Below, one piece after another: positions 23,899 through 33,935 of a stretch of DNA of 64,000 bases. Under the pieces are notes generated by a model. The model saw only the letters and a list, made by a program, of their open reading frames with translations. It had not been told where the DNA came from and did not search any database. Location of the stretch: contig NW_026947507.1 in the NCBI RefSeq assembly GCF_034190915.1, forward strand, positions 36,481,501 through 36,545,500, given 5' to 3'. Each line of letters begins with the position of its first letter. Within the stretch, counting starts at the first letter, position 1. This DNA is from Cavia porcellus. Its lineage: Eukaryota > Chordata > Mammalia > Rodentia > Caviidae. Position numbers and translations under genes: made by a program.

Positions 23899-24320
23899 TG
23901 CAGTACAATTTCTCCTTGCATGCACACTTGTCACTTGGTACCATCAGTCAAGCAGAAAGGGCAAAAGTCAAACCATCAGACAACAGTGACTGTTACATTT
24001 TGAACATAAAGTAGATATAAAATAATAGTGGATATGAATGTAACATACAGTGAATAGCAGTGTATCTAGCAGTCAGTTTAATAAAAAAATAGCATAGCTA
24101 TTACCTCTGAAGTTTGCTATACACTCCCCTGAATCATATCCTCTTTTGTAAGTCCATGGAAGAATCTGACATTTTAATTTTATCATTCCTTTCCTTTTCT
24201 TCATTTTGTCAAGTGTATTAGTAGCCTTAAACAATGGAGTGTTCAGATTTACAAGGGGATCACAAATACGGTGTTTCTGAAATAGTTCTGCAAGTCCTCT
24301 TTTGTGAGTGGCTTTATAAA

Positions 24321-24655
24321 GTGTGGTCAAAAATACAGTGAATACTGCTCCCACATGCCAGCCAATAAAAGGAGGCTCTTAAATCTTCTAGTGAGTCCTC
24401 ATCCATCTTATTCTCCAGGTCTGGCACTGTGTAGCTTCTGGCTCCTCCCCAAAGTACAAAGGACCATGAGCAGTAAAAGTTTTGAATCCATTCAGGAACT
24501 CAAGAAGTCAGGACTCTGTGACTGAAGACACTCATGAGAGAGAACTTCCGGAACTCCTAAAGAATGATGGGAGTGGAACAATGTTTGAAGTGGGGGGAAT
24601 TAATGGCCATGTGTGTTTTACTGTAATAATTTTAAAAAATTTTAAACATTCATTA
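24321..24655 (+). pseudogene. Mariner-family DNA transposon relic (colinear copy)
   Basis: It starts with a GTGTGGTCAAAAATACAGTG 5' end and encodes a decayed transposase with PSYSPGLALCSFWLLPK (from 'YSPDLAP.DFWLFPK') and FESIQELKKS. It then continues to a 3' part with GGGGGGAATTAATGGCC and a T/A-rich end. Both ends lie on the same strand, unlike the related relic at 3.2-3.6 kb. It is internally deleted and inactive. Confidence 0.65.
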
Positions 24656-25265
24656 TGTATATCTTCAAGGAGCTTAGCATGTAATGGGAGAGGTGGGACA
24701 TGGTTATCAGAACTGGAACATGAGGAAGAAGGAAGCCTGCGAGCTCTGTGATAGAGGCAGAGAGAGCTCCAAGCTAGGAGCTCTCTCCTACAGCGGGGAA
24801 CAGATGAAGGTCCAGTGCCACTTCAACAGGTGTGATGTGGACAGGTCTTTTCCTTTGATGAAGATCTAAGGCAAGAAAAGGGCTGTCGATTTAGCAGGAT
24901 GGGTTTAGGATGACAAGCTGGCTAGAATTAGGGTGACACTATGTCCAGCCTTTCCCAGTTTGTATCTTGATCCTAATGCATCATTAACAGTGCATTTTTC
25001 ACTCAGAGAAGCAGAAGGAGAAGAAAGCTTGTCAACTGGTGGATGTGTGGAAAGACCTCAAAGTACACGTAAAAAAATGCGGGTGAGAGTTGGTGATTTT
25101 GAGGAAAGATTGGAAATTTAGTTTTTCAGGGGAAGCAGGAGGCAGGAGGGGGGTCCTGCCACTATGGAGGTCAACCCCAGGTCATTGTTGCACGGATAAA
25201 TGGACTGGGCAGATACTGGTAAGGACTGGAACCCAGGCCTCCTGCTTCCCTCTTAATGTTCCAGG

Positions 25266-25675
25266 TGGAATAGTGTCTCCCCACTCAGTTCATGTCCACC
25301 AAGAACTTGTGACTGTGACTTTGTTTGGAAATAGGATCTTTGCAGGTGCCATCAAGTTCATTCAGTTGAGATCATACTAGATTAGAGCAGGACTTAAATA
25401 CAATATGACAGGTGTCTTATAAGGAGGAGAGATTCAGCCAGGCATGAAGACACAGAGGAAGATGCTACATACACCTGCAGTGATGCACCGATAAGTCAAA
25501 GAATGTCACAGATGCTAGGAGCCACTGGAAGGTGGAAGAGACAAGGACCCTCCACACAGCTTTCAGAGAGACAGAGATGGCTCTGCAGCCACCCTGGCCT
25601 CTAGAACTTGGAGACAAAGACTTCTGTCCTCTGCAGTCCTCAGTCTGTGGTGTTTTGTTACGGCAGCCTCAGGGC
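25266..25675 (+). mobile_element. MLT1-type MaLR LTR
   Basis: Recognised by the order of blocks: 'gactttgtttggaaataggat', 'atgaagacacagaggaaga', 'ctctagaacttggagacaaa', and the end TGTTTTGTTACGGCAGCCTC, close to the MLT1 end TTTTGTTATAGCAGCC. Confidence 0.7.
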
Positions 25676-26889
25676 AGGACCACACTCCCTGAGATTGAGG
25701 TTGGGCTGAATATTCCCATGCAGGAGCCAGTGGGACTGGAGCACAGAATTAGGGCTGGTAACTGGGAGGTGGGGATGTGAGAGAGGACCGCAAGGAAGGT
25801 AGGAGAGGTTCTCTGAGGGCAGAGTGTGGAGAGGAGCGAGGTGTGGAGAAGGGCAGAAAGGCCAGGCAGAAGAGCAGACATGAGGAGGAATTCCAGAGGA
25901 GGCAAGGTCCAGAGGTTTACCCAGGGAGCCACAGGCAGAGAGGACATTGAGGTCATCGGTGACCTTGGTAAGAGGTCTGTAGGAAGTTGCAGGACTTGGA
26001 AACCACCATGCAAAGGTCTATAGAGTGAGTGCTGTGAAAAAGGTGACTTGAGGATTTCAGAATGGAAGACGGAAGCAGAAGACATTTCATTTTTAGGAAT
26101 TGAGTGCATTTGTGGAAATAGGCGAGCATGGGGAAAATGGCAGCTGTCAGCTGTTGGGGTGGGTGACCAGTGTGTGGCCCACAGCCCATCCACACAAGTA
26201 CACATTGTGGGCACACCCCACTCAGAATGTACTCAATGCTTTGCTTCCCCAAACCCCCATATTCTGCTTTGACCTGCTCTGACCACCTCGGGGCTTTGCT
26301 CTATCTGCCCAAGGGTGAGCTCTGCAGTGATAGCAAGGGCCACCCAATTCAGAGACACTGGCTATCTCCATAGCAAGGGACGGTTGTCCTTAGGTCCGGG
26401 AGGATGGCATGGGTGTCCCCAGGAGAAGAGCAAGGGCACTGTCTCACAGACGTGGGGTTCCAGGCAGAGACAGGCTCTTGGCAGCTAAGGAGATCAATCT
26501 CCCTCTCTCTCAACCTGCTGAAACCCTGCTCGGACTCTTGTGTGTCACCACCTTTTATAAAAAGAAGTCTCTGCATTCTTTGCATCATGGCTCTTTGCTG
26601 CCTCTTCTTTATTTGACTAAGGCTTCTGGGTATCTTTTGCCTCTGGGTCTTCTTTTGTCTTACTTGGAGACATTCCTGAATATAAATCACAGATAGAGCT
26701 TTTAGAAATGGTACTGTTCCTCGGGAAAGCAAGGGATTCTGGGATTAAGAGATAGCTGTGAGAGGGACAGTGCACATCCAGAGGCCCTTGTGGCCCTCTC
26801 TACATAAACACCTGCTTAGCATTAACCAGCATGTGCACCAGCGTCTATGACAGTGGTGGCAAAATTGTGCCATGCATGTTGTGCTAGAA
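25676..26889. other. Intergenic, no gene recognised
   Basis: Overlapping frames up to 181 codons (25669-26214, minus) occur here. None has a recognisable domain. Confidence 0.4.
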
Positions 26890-26986
26890 ATTTTTTGCTT
26901 TTCTCTTTTTGGTGCTGGGAATCAAACTCATGACCTCATGAATGCCAGGCAGGCGCTGTACCCCTGAGCTGTATCACCACTGGCCT
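26890..26986 (-). repeat. Old ID-type SINE (reverse)
   Basis: T-rich tail, GGTGCTGGGAATCAAACTCA, 'gccaggcaggcgctgtaccc' and CCTGAGCTGTATCACCAC. It is more diverged than the young copies. Confidence 0.7.
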
Positions 26987-27162
26987 CTGTGTTTCCTTTT
27001 AACAAAGATTTAATGTGTGAGTCATTTTATCTAAACTAAAACTTCAATATTTAGGTTTAACTGCAGTGGTGGCACTTTGTGATAAATAAATAGGTTTTGG
27101 GTTGCAGTTTGGGCATTCATCTCTGAAAGGTTCACCATGACTGATCTATTGTAAAAAACAGA

Positions 27163-27450
27163 GGCCAGCAGGATGTGGCAGCCAATGCTGTTAATCCCAG
27201 CACTCTGGTTTCTATTTTTTGCAGTACCGGGGATTGAACTCATGACCTTGTACTTGCCAGGCAGGTGCTTATGCTGCTGAGCTAAATCCCCAGCCCAATC
27301 CCAGCACTCTGGGAGGCTGAGGAAGGAGAACTGCAAAACTAGCCCAGCTGGGAAATGTAGTAACTCAAGACCGTGCACCCCCCAAGAGAGACGGGATGTA
27401 GCTCAGTGAAAAGTCCCTGGGTTCACTCTCCAGCACCAAAAAATGAAAAC
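27163..27450 (+). repeat. B1-dID composite SINE, interrupted
   Basis: The B1 part (27163-27208 and 27297 onward, with ATCCCAGCACTCTGGGAGGC) is followed by an ID-like part (GGATGTAGCTCAGTGAAAAG, GGGTTCACTCTCCAGCACC) and A-tail. A younger ID element splits the B1 part. Confidence 0.8.
27209..27296 (-). repeat. Young ID SINE nested inside the B1-dID
   Basis: A reverse ID unit (GCAGTACCGGGGATTGAACT to GAGCTAAATCCCCAGCCC) is flanked by a perfect 16-bp duplication AATCCCAGCACTCTGG (27193-27208 and 27297-27312). This fixes its insertion point and shows that it is younger than the host SINE. Confidence 0.92.
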
Positions 27451-29099
27451 AATCCCCCCACAGAAAAACAAAACAAAACAAAACCCAAGAAACAAAAGAC
27501 AAACCAATAAAAACAAACCCAGGAAGAAAAACGGGTAAAACAAAAGCCAAAAAGTACAGCCCATACCCTGGACCTATGCCAGTTGATAGGTGCCTTAGGA
27601 GACACAATGCCAGGCATAGTTGTCCCATGACAAGGGACTTCAGGATCTTCTCTCTGGCTTGTGGCAGAGGAGGGCAGAGTCCCTGGCACAGAGACCGAGT
27701 ACAAGCTGCACACTCTAGGTTGGGTGGTACTGTGTGTGTGTGCAGCACAGTGGATGGGCATGCTAAAGCATGAATGATTATTGAGAAAGTCTGAACCTCT
27801 TCCTGCCAAACCCCTGGCTTCCTGTCTTCTCTACTCCCAACACCCAAATTATACCTATTTCATTGCATGCTTTCATTTTCAATTTATGTTTTCTATGTTT
27901 CATTCAGATCATGTGAGTATCAGTGACCACGGTCCACAGAGGAGGAAGCTTATCACCAAGGTGGCCACAGCCACTCTGCTAGTAAGTGGTGCCACTGGGG
28001 CTCACACACGTGTGTGACCCAAGCCTGGTGCTCTGCACCCTACACAACTCAGAAGCTTCCTCTTTCGAAGTGCAGCTTGGCTGCCAGTTGGCCTACAGCA
28101 AACAGCATGATGACATCTGCAGAGACCCAACGTTCAGGAACTTTTTGCAAGACTTCAACAGAACCAGTAAGTTATTCTGAGTCTCCTGGGAGAGGATCAA
28201 ATTAGCAGTTGCTTCTCTACTCCTGCGTTCCTGAGCTCTTGCCCTGCAAATAAAGATCTACTCCCTCCTGCTGGCAGTGAGGCCAAAACACTGGGTTTGA
28301 ATGTCTGGGGTATAGCCCTTCCAAAAGGCCTTTCCCAGAGGTGAAGGAGCAGGGCTGGCTACTGGGTCTCCACGCTTAGGGATGGCCTATCATCTTGCCC
28401 TTCTGCTGCTATACATGGTACTGTCAGGAGGGACAGGGATAAGACTCCAGACTGGGCTCCGAGCATGACTCTGAAATGCACACTGCCAAGCTGGCCTCCC
28501 AAGAGGAATGGCTACCTCTGTGACACCCTCCAAAGCTAAAGAATCAGGGGGCCACCAACTGAACAATAGTGCATGGAGCATGGGGCTGTCATCATCACAG
28601 CTGCCACCTCACTGCCACCAACACCTCTCAACACTCATGAGTCTGGGGAACAAGGCCAACTGTCTATGGCCTTCATGGGCAGCAGAAAACATCAAGGCAG
28701 CAAAAAGACAGTTTCTACCTCACATTTACTTTCTAGATCTTACTAGTTCATTGCTGGTAGAATACAATTCACACCTAAACCTACAGCTGCCAGAGAGGCT
28801 GAGAATTGTGGCTTTCAATGTTCTGGGTACTGTAATTCAACAAGGAATGAAAGATGGATGCCAAATGTTCAATCACTATATCTATCATATAGCTAAATAG
28901 CACAAAATATGGGATACTGATAATATTTCAAAGATTTTCAGTTGGATTTGACTTAAATTTTATGTAATAAAGTTTTACAAAGAAACATGTCCCTGAAATT
29001 TATAGGCATAGTCAATTTTGCTGAGAATCTTCACCGTTGGAAAGATGAATTCTACCAGTGTCACTGTCGCAAAGCTCAGGGGATTTCTCATCCATTAGG
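27451..29099. other. Intergenic, one unrecognised 130-codon ORF
   Basis: An open frame at 28508-28900 (+) is followed 66 nt later by AATAAA (28966-28971). The translation has no recognised domain and no A-tail follows, so it is weak as a pseudogene or gene. Nothing else is recognised. Confidence 0.3.
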
Positions 29100-29460
29100 A
29101 TAGCTAAAATGTATGTATGTTATTTTAAAAAGAACTCATTGCTTTTAAATTACAGAAACAATAGAAACAATGTAAGTCGGAGAAACAGTCAAAAGTGTTC
29201 CTTACAATCCTGTCACCACCATTATAATCATTTTAATTTTTTCTTGTGTGAATGAAATAACATTTTGTCTCCCCCCACTTATTGTATGAATCATTTCTTA
29301 TGTTATTGAAGAATGGGACCATGCTTTTTAGTGGTTGCATAATATTTTACTAATACACGTCATAATTTATCTAGCCAATACCCTCTGGTTGAATGTTTTG
29401 GTTGTTGCTAATAATTTACTATCATGAATAATGTTTTGGAAAAGAGCTTCCTGCAGGCTC
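29100..29460 (-). mobile_element. Old LINE 3' fragment
   Basis: 'gtggttgcataatatttta', 'cataatttatctagccaata' and 'ttggttgttgctaataattt' follow the order of an L1-type 3' region read in reverse. Confidence 0.45.
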
Positions 29461-29520
29461 AGGCTTTTGTGTCATGTTCCATAAGCAGGACATGGGGCTG
29501 ATACATAATGGTTAAAAAGG

Positions 29521-29620
29521 CATTTTTTTTTTTTTAATTTTGAGACAGGATCTTGCTAACTTACCCAACCTGATCTTTGGGATTACAGATGTGCAGTACC
29601 AAACCCACTTTGGCGCGACC
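29521..29620 (-). repeat. Short diverged B1 (reverse)
   Basis: T-run, TTTTGAGACAGGATCTTGC and GGGATTACAGATGTGCAGTA. Confidence 0.65.
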
Positions 29621-30789
29621 ATTTTTAAACCATTACAAACAACTTCTGATCAACATTTTTCTTCAAAATCATCTTTGACAGTAGAGAGCTTTTAAAAAAT
29701 TTAGCCATAACTAAACACCGAGCTTGTTTTAATCACATTCTTAGCATCCACTTGGGATCTGCTATGGACAGCTACACAAAATGGGAAATTAGTGCCCTTG
29801 GTCTTGAAGCCCGTTGGTTTCTACTAATGCACACACACTGTAGGTTACCACACATCTCTAAGAATTGTCTGGGACACGACCCGAACCCTGGCAGGCACTG
29901 CATCTTCAGGGTCTCCCCAGCTTTCCTGAGCAGAACCCTTGTCCAGGTGTGCTCTGGGTGTTGTGGAAGTAGACACATCCCAACCCCAGGGGTCCTCGGC
30001 CATGCACACCTTCTGGGAGACTTTCACAAGCTGACAGAAGCCTCCCTTACTTTTTGACACCTTTTCCCTCCGATGGAACATGCCCAGAGTACTATCAATC
30101 AAGCCAGAAGGATGATGTTAAAGAGTTAGGAGACGAGAGTCCAAAAGGAAGGCAGACAGGCAGATTTTACACTCATCTGCAAAGACCTTCCAAATCCAAA
30201 GAAAATGTGCAGGTGGCGCTAACTGGAGGGCTTCATTCAGGTTATCACCGTCTTGCTCAATCTGGAGTGGGGAGAAGCTGGCCTGGCTCTTTGGGAGAAC
30301 AACAGGTGGAACGCACCCAGCTCTTCACGGTGTGAATTCAGTGAGAGAAACAAGTTCAAATAAAAACCCTCTCCAACAAAGCCAACTAGAATGGGCCTCT
30401 GAATTTTAACAGACCCCTGTACCATATGAGACGTGAGATGTGTCTTCAGTTCGAGAACTTTCTAACCTCTCCCCAACCACTCTAACTGCTTCATAACTGA
30501 CATTCCCAGCAACTCCCCTCGACTCCCCCCTCCTTTCTGGCCTTAGGAATGCCAAAGCTTGCTGAGCAATACGGTTTTGCAAAGCCACCTCCTCTGGAGG
30601 GTGGATTCTACGGCAGCCGCTATTCCTAATCTCCCTCCACCTTTGGGCATCTCCCCTCTGCCTCCTGGCTGACCCTTCCCCAAGGTCCACTTTCCCGCCT
30701 GACCCTCAAGGGCCAGCACCAACCACCCTCGGGTCGCCCAACTTCCCGGGACACCCCAACGACCACTCTCGCCCCCATCCGGTGGCTTA
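29621..30789. other. Upstream flank of SLC25A37
   Basis: Composition rises in GC toward the CpG island. No exon or repeat is recognised. Open frames here are chance frames from the GC-rich sequence. Confidence 0.5.
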
Positions 30790-30807
30790 GAAAAGTGCAC
30801 TGGGCAG

Positions 30808-30815
30808 TGACGTCA
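30808..30815. promoter_or_regulatory. Consensus CRE (TGACGTCA)
   Basis: This is a perfect palindromic cAMP-response element (CREB/ATF/CREM family site) about 230 bp upstream of the start codon and inside the CpG island. Full palindromic CREs close to a promoter are often functional. Confidence 0.6.
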
Positions 30816-30845
30816 CAAGGGAGGCGGGAACGTACTCCCCGCGCA

Positions 30846-30850
30846 CCAAT
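30846..30850 (+). promoter_or_regulatory. CCAAT box (forward)
   Basis: An ACCAATGG core matches the NF-Y site. It is paired with a reverse-oriented CCAAT 35 bp downstream, a spacing often seen for cooperating NF-Y sites in TATA-less promoters. Confidence 0.45.
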
Positions 30851-30884
30851 GGCGCGGCCGCGGCCGGCCTCTTCTTTTCCTGCC

Positions 30885-30889
30885 ATTGG
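30885..30889 (-). promoter_or_regulatory. CCAAT box (reverse, ATTGG)
   Basis: CCATTGGT reads as an inverted NF-Y site. It lies about 150 bp before the start codon, between the forward CCAAT box and the possible upstream ORF. Confidence 0.45.
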
Positions 30890-30923
30890 TGCCTCCGGCC
30901 CCTCGGCCCCGCCTCAGCCCGCC

Positions 30924-30968
30924 ATGGCGTCAGCGGCCGCGGCCCCGGGGAGGAGGTTCCCACTTTAA
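30924..30968 (+). CDS. Possible 14-codon upstream ORF
   Basis: An ATG in strong context (GCC before, G after) opens a 14-codon frame (Met-Ala-Ser, an alanine run, Pro-Gly-Arg-Arg-Phe-Pro-Leu) that stops with TAA 73 nt before the mitoferrin ATG. If transcription starts upstream of 30924, this ORF would precede a main ATG with a weaker context (C at -3) and could reduce translation. It is not relevant if the start site lies downstream. Only the sequence is seen; function is inferred. Confidence 0.3.
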   Translation: MASAAAAPGRRFPL

Positions 30969-31041
30969 GAAGTGAAGTTTTCCGCCCCCTCCCCCTCCCT
31001 GCCCACCTCCTGCAGCCTCCCGCGCCCCGCGGGGCCGGCGG

Positions 31042-31254
31042 ATGGAGCTGCGCCGCGGCGGCGTGGGCAGCCAGGCTGCGGGGCGGAGGATGGATGGGGA
31101 CAGCCGAGATGGCGGCGGCGGCGGCAGCAAGGACGCCGGGTCGGAGGACTACGAGAACCTGCCGACCGGCGCCTCCGTTTCCACCCACATGACAGCCGGA
31201 GCGATGGCTGGGATCCTGGAGCACTCGGTCATGTACCCGGTGGACTCGGTGAAG
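31042..31254 (+). CDS. SLC25A37: SLC25A37 (mitoferrin-1), coding exon 1
   Basis: Mitoferrin-1 is an inner mitochondrial membrane carrier that brings ferrous iron into the matrix for heme and Fe-S cluster synthesis, mainly in erythroid cells. This exon encodes residues 1-71: a hydrophilic N-terminus with a five-glycine run (24-28), then the start of transmembrane helix 1. The first carrier signature PxDxxK is at P66-K71, and the exon ends exactly after K71 (phase 0) at a GTGAGG donor. From memory the protein closely matches human mitoferrin-1 (MELR start, SEDYENLPT block, EHSVMYP block). His61 sits where a histidine of the yeast homologue Mrs3 is implicated in iron transport. The annotated start has C at -3 and G at +4. 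An in-frame ATG at 31090 (Met17) has A at -3 and G at +4, a stronger context, so leaky initiation is possible. The paralogue SLC25A28 is less likely because it has a different N-terminus. Confidence 0.97.
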
Positions 31255-31298
31255 GTGAGGCGCGGGGAGACTCGGGGAACGGAGCGAGCAGAGCAGGG

Positions 31299-31313
31299 GC
31301 GCGCGCGCGCGCG
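31299..31313. repeat. (GC)n run just after exon 1
   Basis: Alternating GC of about 15 bp, 45 bp into intron 1. Such runs can adopt Z-form DNA. Confidence 0.8.
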
Positions 31314-31990
31314 TTTGCATCCCGCGCATGGACAGCCAGGGGCAGCGCCCCGAAACCACGTAGTGCCTGGGCACCCGCGGCGGGGGGGCTGGGGTGGCAG
31401 TTCGGCCCGGGGGAGCGCAGCGCCGCTCCTTCTGCAGTGAGCCAGAGCCCCGGCCCCCACCCCCCTGCCAGGGCGCCCCTCACCTCTGCTCCCGCATGGT
31501 GCTCGCCCCGCTGCTGGCCGCGCTGCGGCCAGCAGGACCAGTGACCAGGCTCGGGGGGTTGCGACGCCGCGGCTTTGCTGGGTCTCCGCGCCAGCCGTGC
31601 GCGGTGGCCCGGGCTGCACACACGTGCGCAGTTTCTGAGCTCGCTCGCCGCTGGGAAGCGCTAATCACGCTCGCACCAGAAACGTGGCCCCCGCCTGGCC
31701 GCGCGCCCCCTGAGACCAGTCTGTTCCTGCTGCTGTGGGGTGGCGCCTCTTTCGGGGGTGCTGTGTATTCCCCTGCTCCTCTTTCCCTGAGTCCGTGCAC
31801 CTGAACACCTGCCGGACAGGGAGACCTGCAGTGACGTTTGTGTTTCCTTTTGCTTGCTGGGAGGTGGGCATGCGAGAGCTTGCTCTATGGGAACCTCACC
31901 TTGGGTTGTGTAATGGACACTCAGTTTGGGTTGGTCACTTCCTCAGATAGTTTCACTTGCATTTCTCTAAGGCGCACCTTAAGCGGGTGG

Positions 31991-32131
31991 GATTTACTTG
32001 TTAGCTGTCTGTTCAGGACGGTGTAAGGCAGGGGATCGAGAGGTGCAGGAAGTAACATGAGTGCTGATTGTTACACATGGCGTTGTCATGAACATAACTC
32101 ATCTCGTGCATAGCGCAGTCCTGGGAGTTAA
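31991..32131 (+). repeat. 140-bp duplicated segment, copy A
   Basis: It matches the segment at 33331-33472 in the same orientation. Shared blocks include GAGAGGTGCAGGAA, CTGATTGTTACA, CATAACTCAT and CAGTCCTGG. Identity by eye is roughly 75-80%. A MIR follows immediately. Confidence 0.75.
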
Positions 32132-32200
32132 CAGAGAAAGAGACTGAGGCACAGAGAGGCCAGTTGATTAGCTTGCCCTGACTCATAGTCATCTGAATGC
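32132..32200 (-). repeat. MIR SINE fragment
   Basis: AGAGACTGAGGCACAGAGAG and 'gcttgccctgactcat' are the MIR core in reverse. Confidence 0.7.
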
Positions 32201-32259
32201 TTTTGGCTGCAGTGACAGTTGCTTTGGGGGAAACTTGGAGGCCTCTCTCTAGGTGGCAG

Positions 32260-32275
32260 TTATCTTACAGGGCAG
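32260..32275 (-). promoter_or_regulatory. Candidate GATA1-TAL1 composite site
   Basis: On the minus strand CTG is followed after 7 bp by AGATAA (CTGCCCTGTAAGATAA). That is close to the CTG-N7/8-AGATAA arrangement bound by erythroid GATA1-TAL1 complexes. It lies 1 kb into intron 1 of an erythroid-induced gene. A motif match alone is weak evidence. Confidence 0.3.
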
Positions 32276-33330
32276 GGCCCACGGAGCTCCTCCACCAGCA
32301 GCTACATGTATCTTATCGCTGAGTCCAGCTCCCCAGGAGCAGGTATGAAGACCAGAATGGTTGACTCTGAGGGTTTTATCAGAACCCGCGGTCAGGGGCT
32401 GTACAGGCCATGTCCCATGCCAGCAGGCACCAGCACTGGGAGTAAATCGAGGCCCGTCAGCCAGCACACTGATGAGCCTCAGTTGTTGCCCCTCCTGGCC
32501 TTCCAGTGTTCCAGAGGGGAACTAGAGAAATAATTTTGGCCTGCCACTGTTACGGAGGGAGGAGGGAGACCTTATTCCTTAGGTCTTCATAGCTTCTGCA
32601 GGAAAGGTCTGACAGATACCAGGTGGTATTGGTATAGGAAAGAAGCTTTCAAATGTAATAACATTTGATTACATTGAATACATTCCTGTATTTGAAGCTG
32701 TTGTCTCAAGTGCCCTGGGCAGAGACTGGGGAAAGTTAAGAGCACAGAAGTGTAATTTGAGCAGGTTCCAGTCCCACTGGTATCCAGGAGATGCAGCCCA
32801 TCAGAGGAATCTGCCACCTTGTAGGTGTCTTTGGTCTTTGCGGTGAGTCAGGGCAGACCCTTATTTTAGCTTAATTTTAGGGTTAGGAATAGTCAGCCTT
32901 TTGGGCTCTCTTTGGCACTCAAGGCTTTTGTCTCATGTTAAACTCTCATGTGTCTGTGTAGACATTGGTATGTTTGGCTTCAGACCTCACTGTTACTTAG
33001 TATTGCCTTCTGAAACAGTTTCCACCTGTGGATGCAGTAGCATGGTGTGTGAGGTAGGAGGAGCAGATATGGCTGGGTCATAAGTAATTCATTTATCTTA
33101 AGGAGCTGTCAATAAAATGAGAAATCAGCTTAGCTAGCCAGTAAGTTCTAGTTCTGGGTTTTTTTTTTTACTAGAACTCCATTAAGCCTTTAGGGGCTCT
33201 GCTATTCTTTAAGTGTGCGGGGTTGGTTGTAAAGCGCCTCTGTTTTCTCCTGCAGTTTTCTTGGAAGGGATAGCAAAGATTTTTCTGTCAAGTTTTCAGC
33301 AGAGACACAAGCAGAGAGTAACCTTCTGGG

Positions 33331-33472
33331 GTTTACTTGTGAGAGAGCTGTCGTTCCAGGATGGTGAATGGCAAGGGATTGAGAGGTGCAGGAAATAATC
33401 TGAGTACTGATTGTTACATGGCACCGTCATGGACATAACTCATCACGTGCAGAGACCAGTCCTGGAAATTAA
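33331..33472 (+). repeat. 140-bp duplicated segment, copy B
   Basis: Second copy of the segment at 31991-32131, 1.34 kb downstream and direct. The intervening DNA holds no recognised transposon ends. Confidence 0.75.
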
Positions 33473-33537
33473 GTGGCACTGGTAAAGGTTGTGTGTGACC
33501 CCAGGGAGTCAGCAGCTGAGTACTGAGATCTACTCAG

Positions 33538-33577
33538 TATCTGTGCCAATCATGAGGTATCTGTGCCAATCATGAGG
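33538..33577 (+). repeat. Perfect 20-bp tandem duplication
   Basis: TATCTGTGCCAATCATGAGG occurs twice in a row with no mismatch, which suggests a recent slippage or duplication event. Confidence 0.95.
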
Positions 33578-33752
33578 TGGCGGGGATGCATCCCTGCCTC
33601 AGTGATAGAAATGCTTTATTCCATGAGACCATAGCTGTGCTCCTCTTAAATATTTTGGATGATGCAAATGATGAGTAATTGAGTCAGGAGACCTGGCTTA
33701 GATTGTTCACCCTTACTTGCTGTATGCCTCAGATACTATTTTGTGCTTTAAG

Positions 33753-33935
33753 TTTTTTTTTTTTTTTTGGTGAGGTCTTTTTGTTTGTTTTGTTTTTGTT
33801 ATTTAAGTATCTCTCTATATGATTCAGGCTGCCCTTGAACTCACTACGGAGCCCAGGCTGGTCTCTAACTTGTGGTAGTCCTCCTGCCTCAGCCTCCTGT
33901 GTACCTAACCATACCTGTGTACCACCACACCTCGC
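33753..33935 (-). repeat. B1 SINE (reverse)
   Basis: T-run, a disturbed GAGACAGGGTCTC region, GATTCAGGCTGCCCTTGAAC and CCTCCTGCCTCAGCCTCCTG. Confidence 0.8.

Larger units (their letters stand above)
30790..31760 (+). promoter_or_regulatory. SLC25A37: CpG-island promoter of SLC25A37
   Basis: Base composition changes sharply here to very GC-rich, CpG-dense sequence with many GC-box-like elements (GGGCGG / CCGCCC type). The island spans the 5' flank, exon 1 and about 500 bp of intron 1. No TATA box is seen, consistent with a CpG-island promoter. It contains a full CRE, two CCAAT boxes, a GCCATGG (YY1-like) site at 30921 and a (GC)n run at 31299-31313. The transcription start cannot be fixed from sequence but should lie between about 30,800 and 31,030. 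Edges are approximate. Confidence 0.85.

Noticed and set aside
1..30789. A neighbouring gene such as ENTPD4 upstream of SLC25A37
   Set aside because: ENTPD4 is the upstream neighbour in human from memory, but no matching exon is seen here. The upstream 31 kb seem intergenic.
30787..31621. Long minus-strand open frames in the CpG island
   Set aside because: They are opposite exon 1 and the GC-rich promoter. Long frames arise there because GC-rich DNA has few stop codons, and the proteins are Arg/Pro/Ala-rich with no domain.
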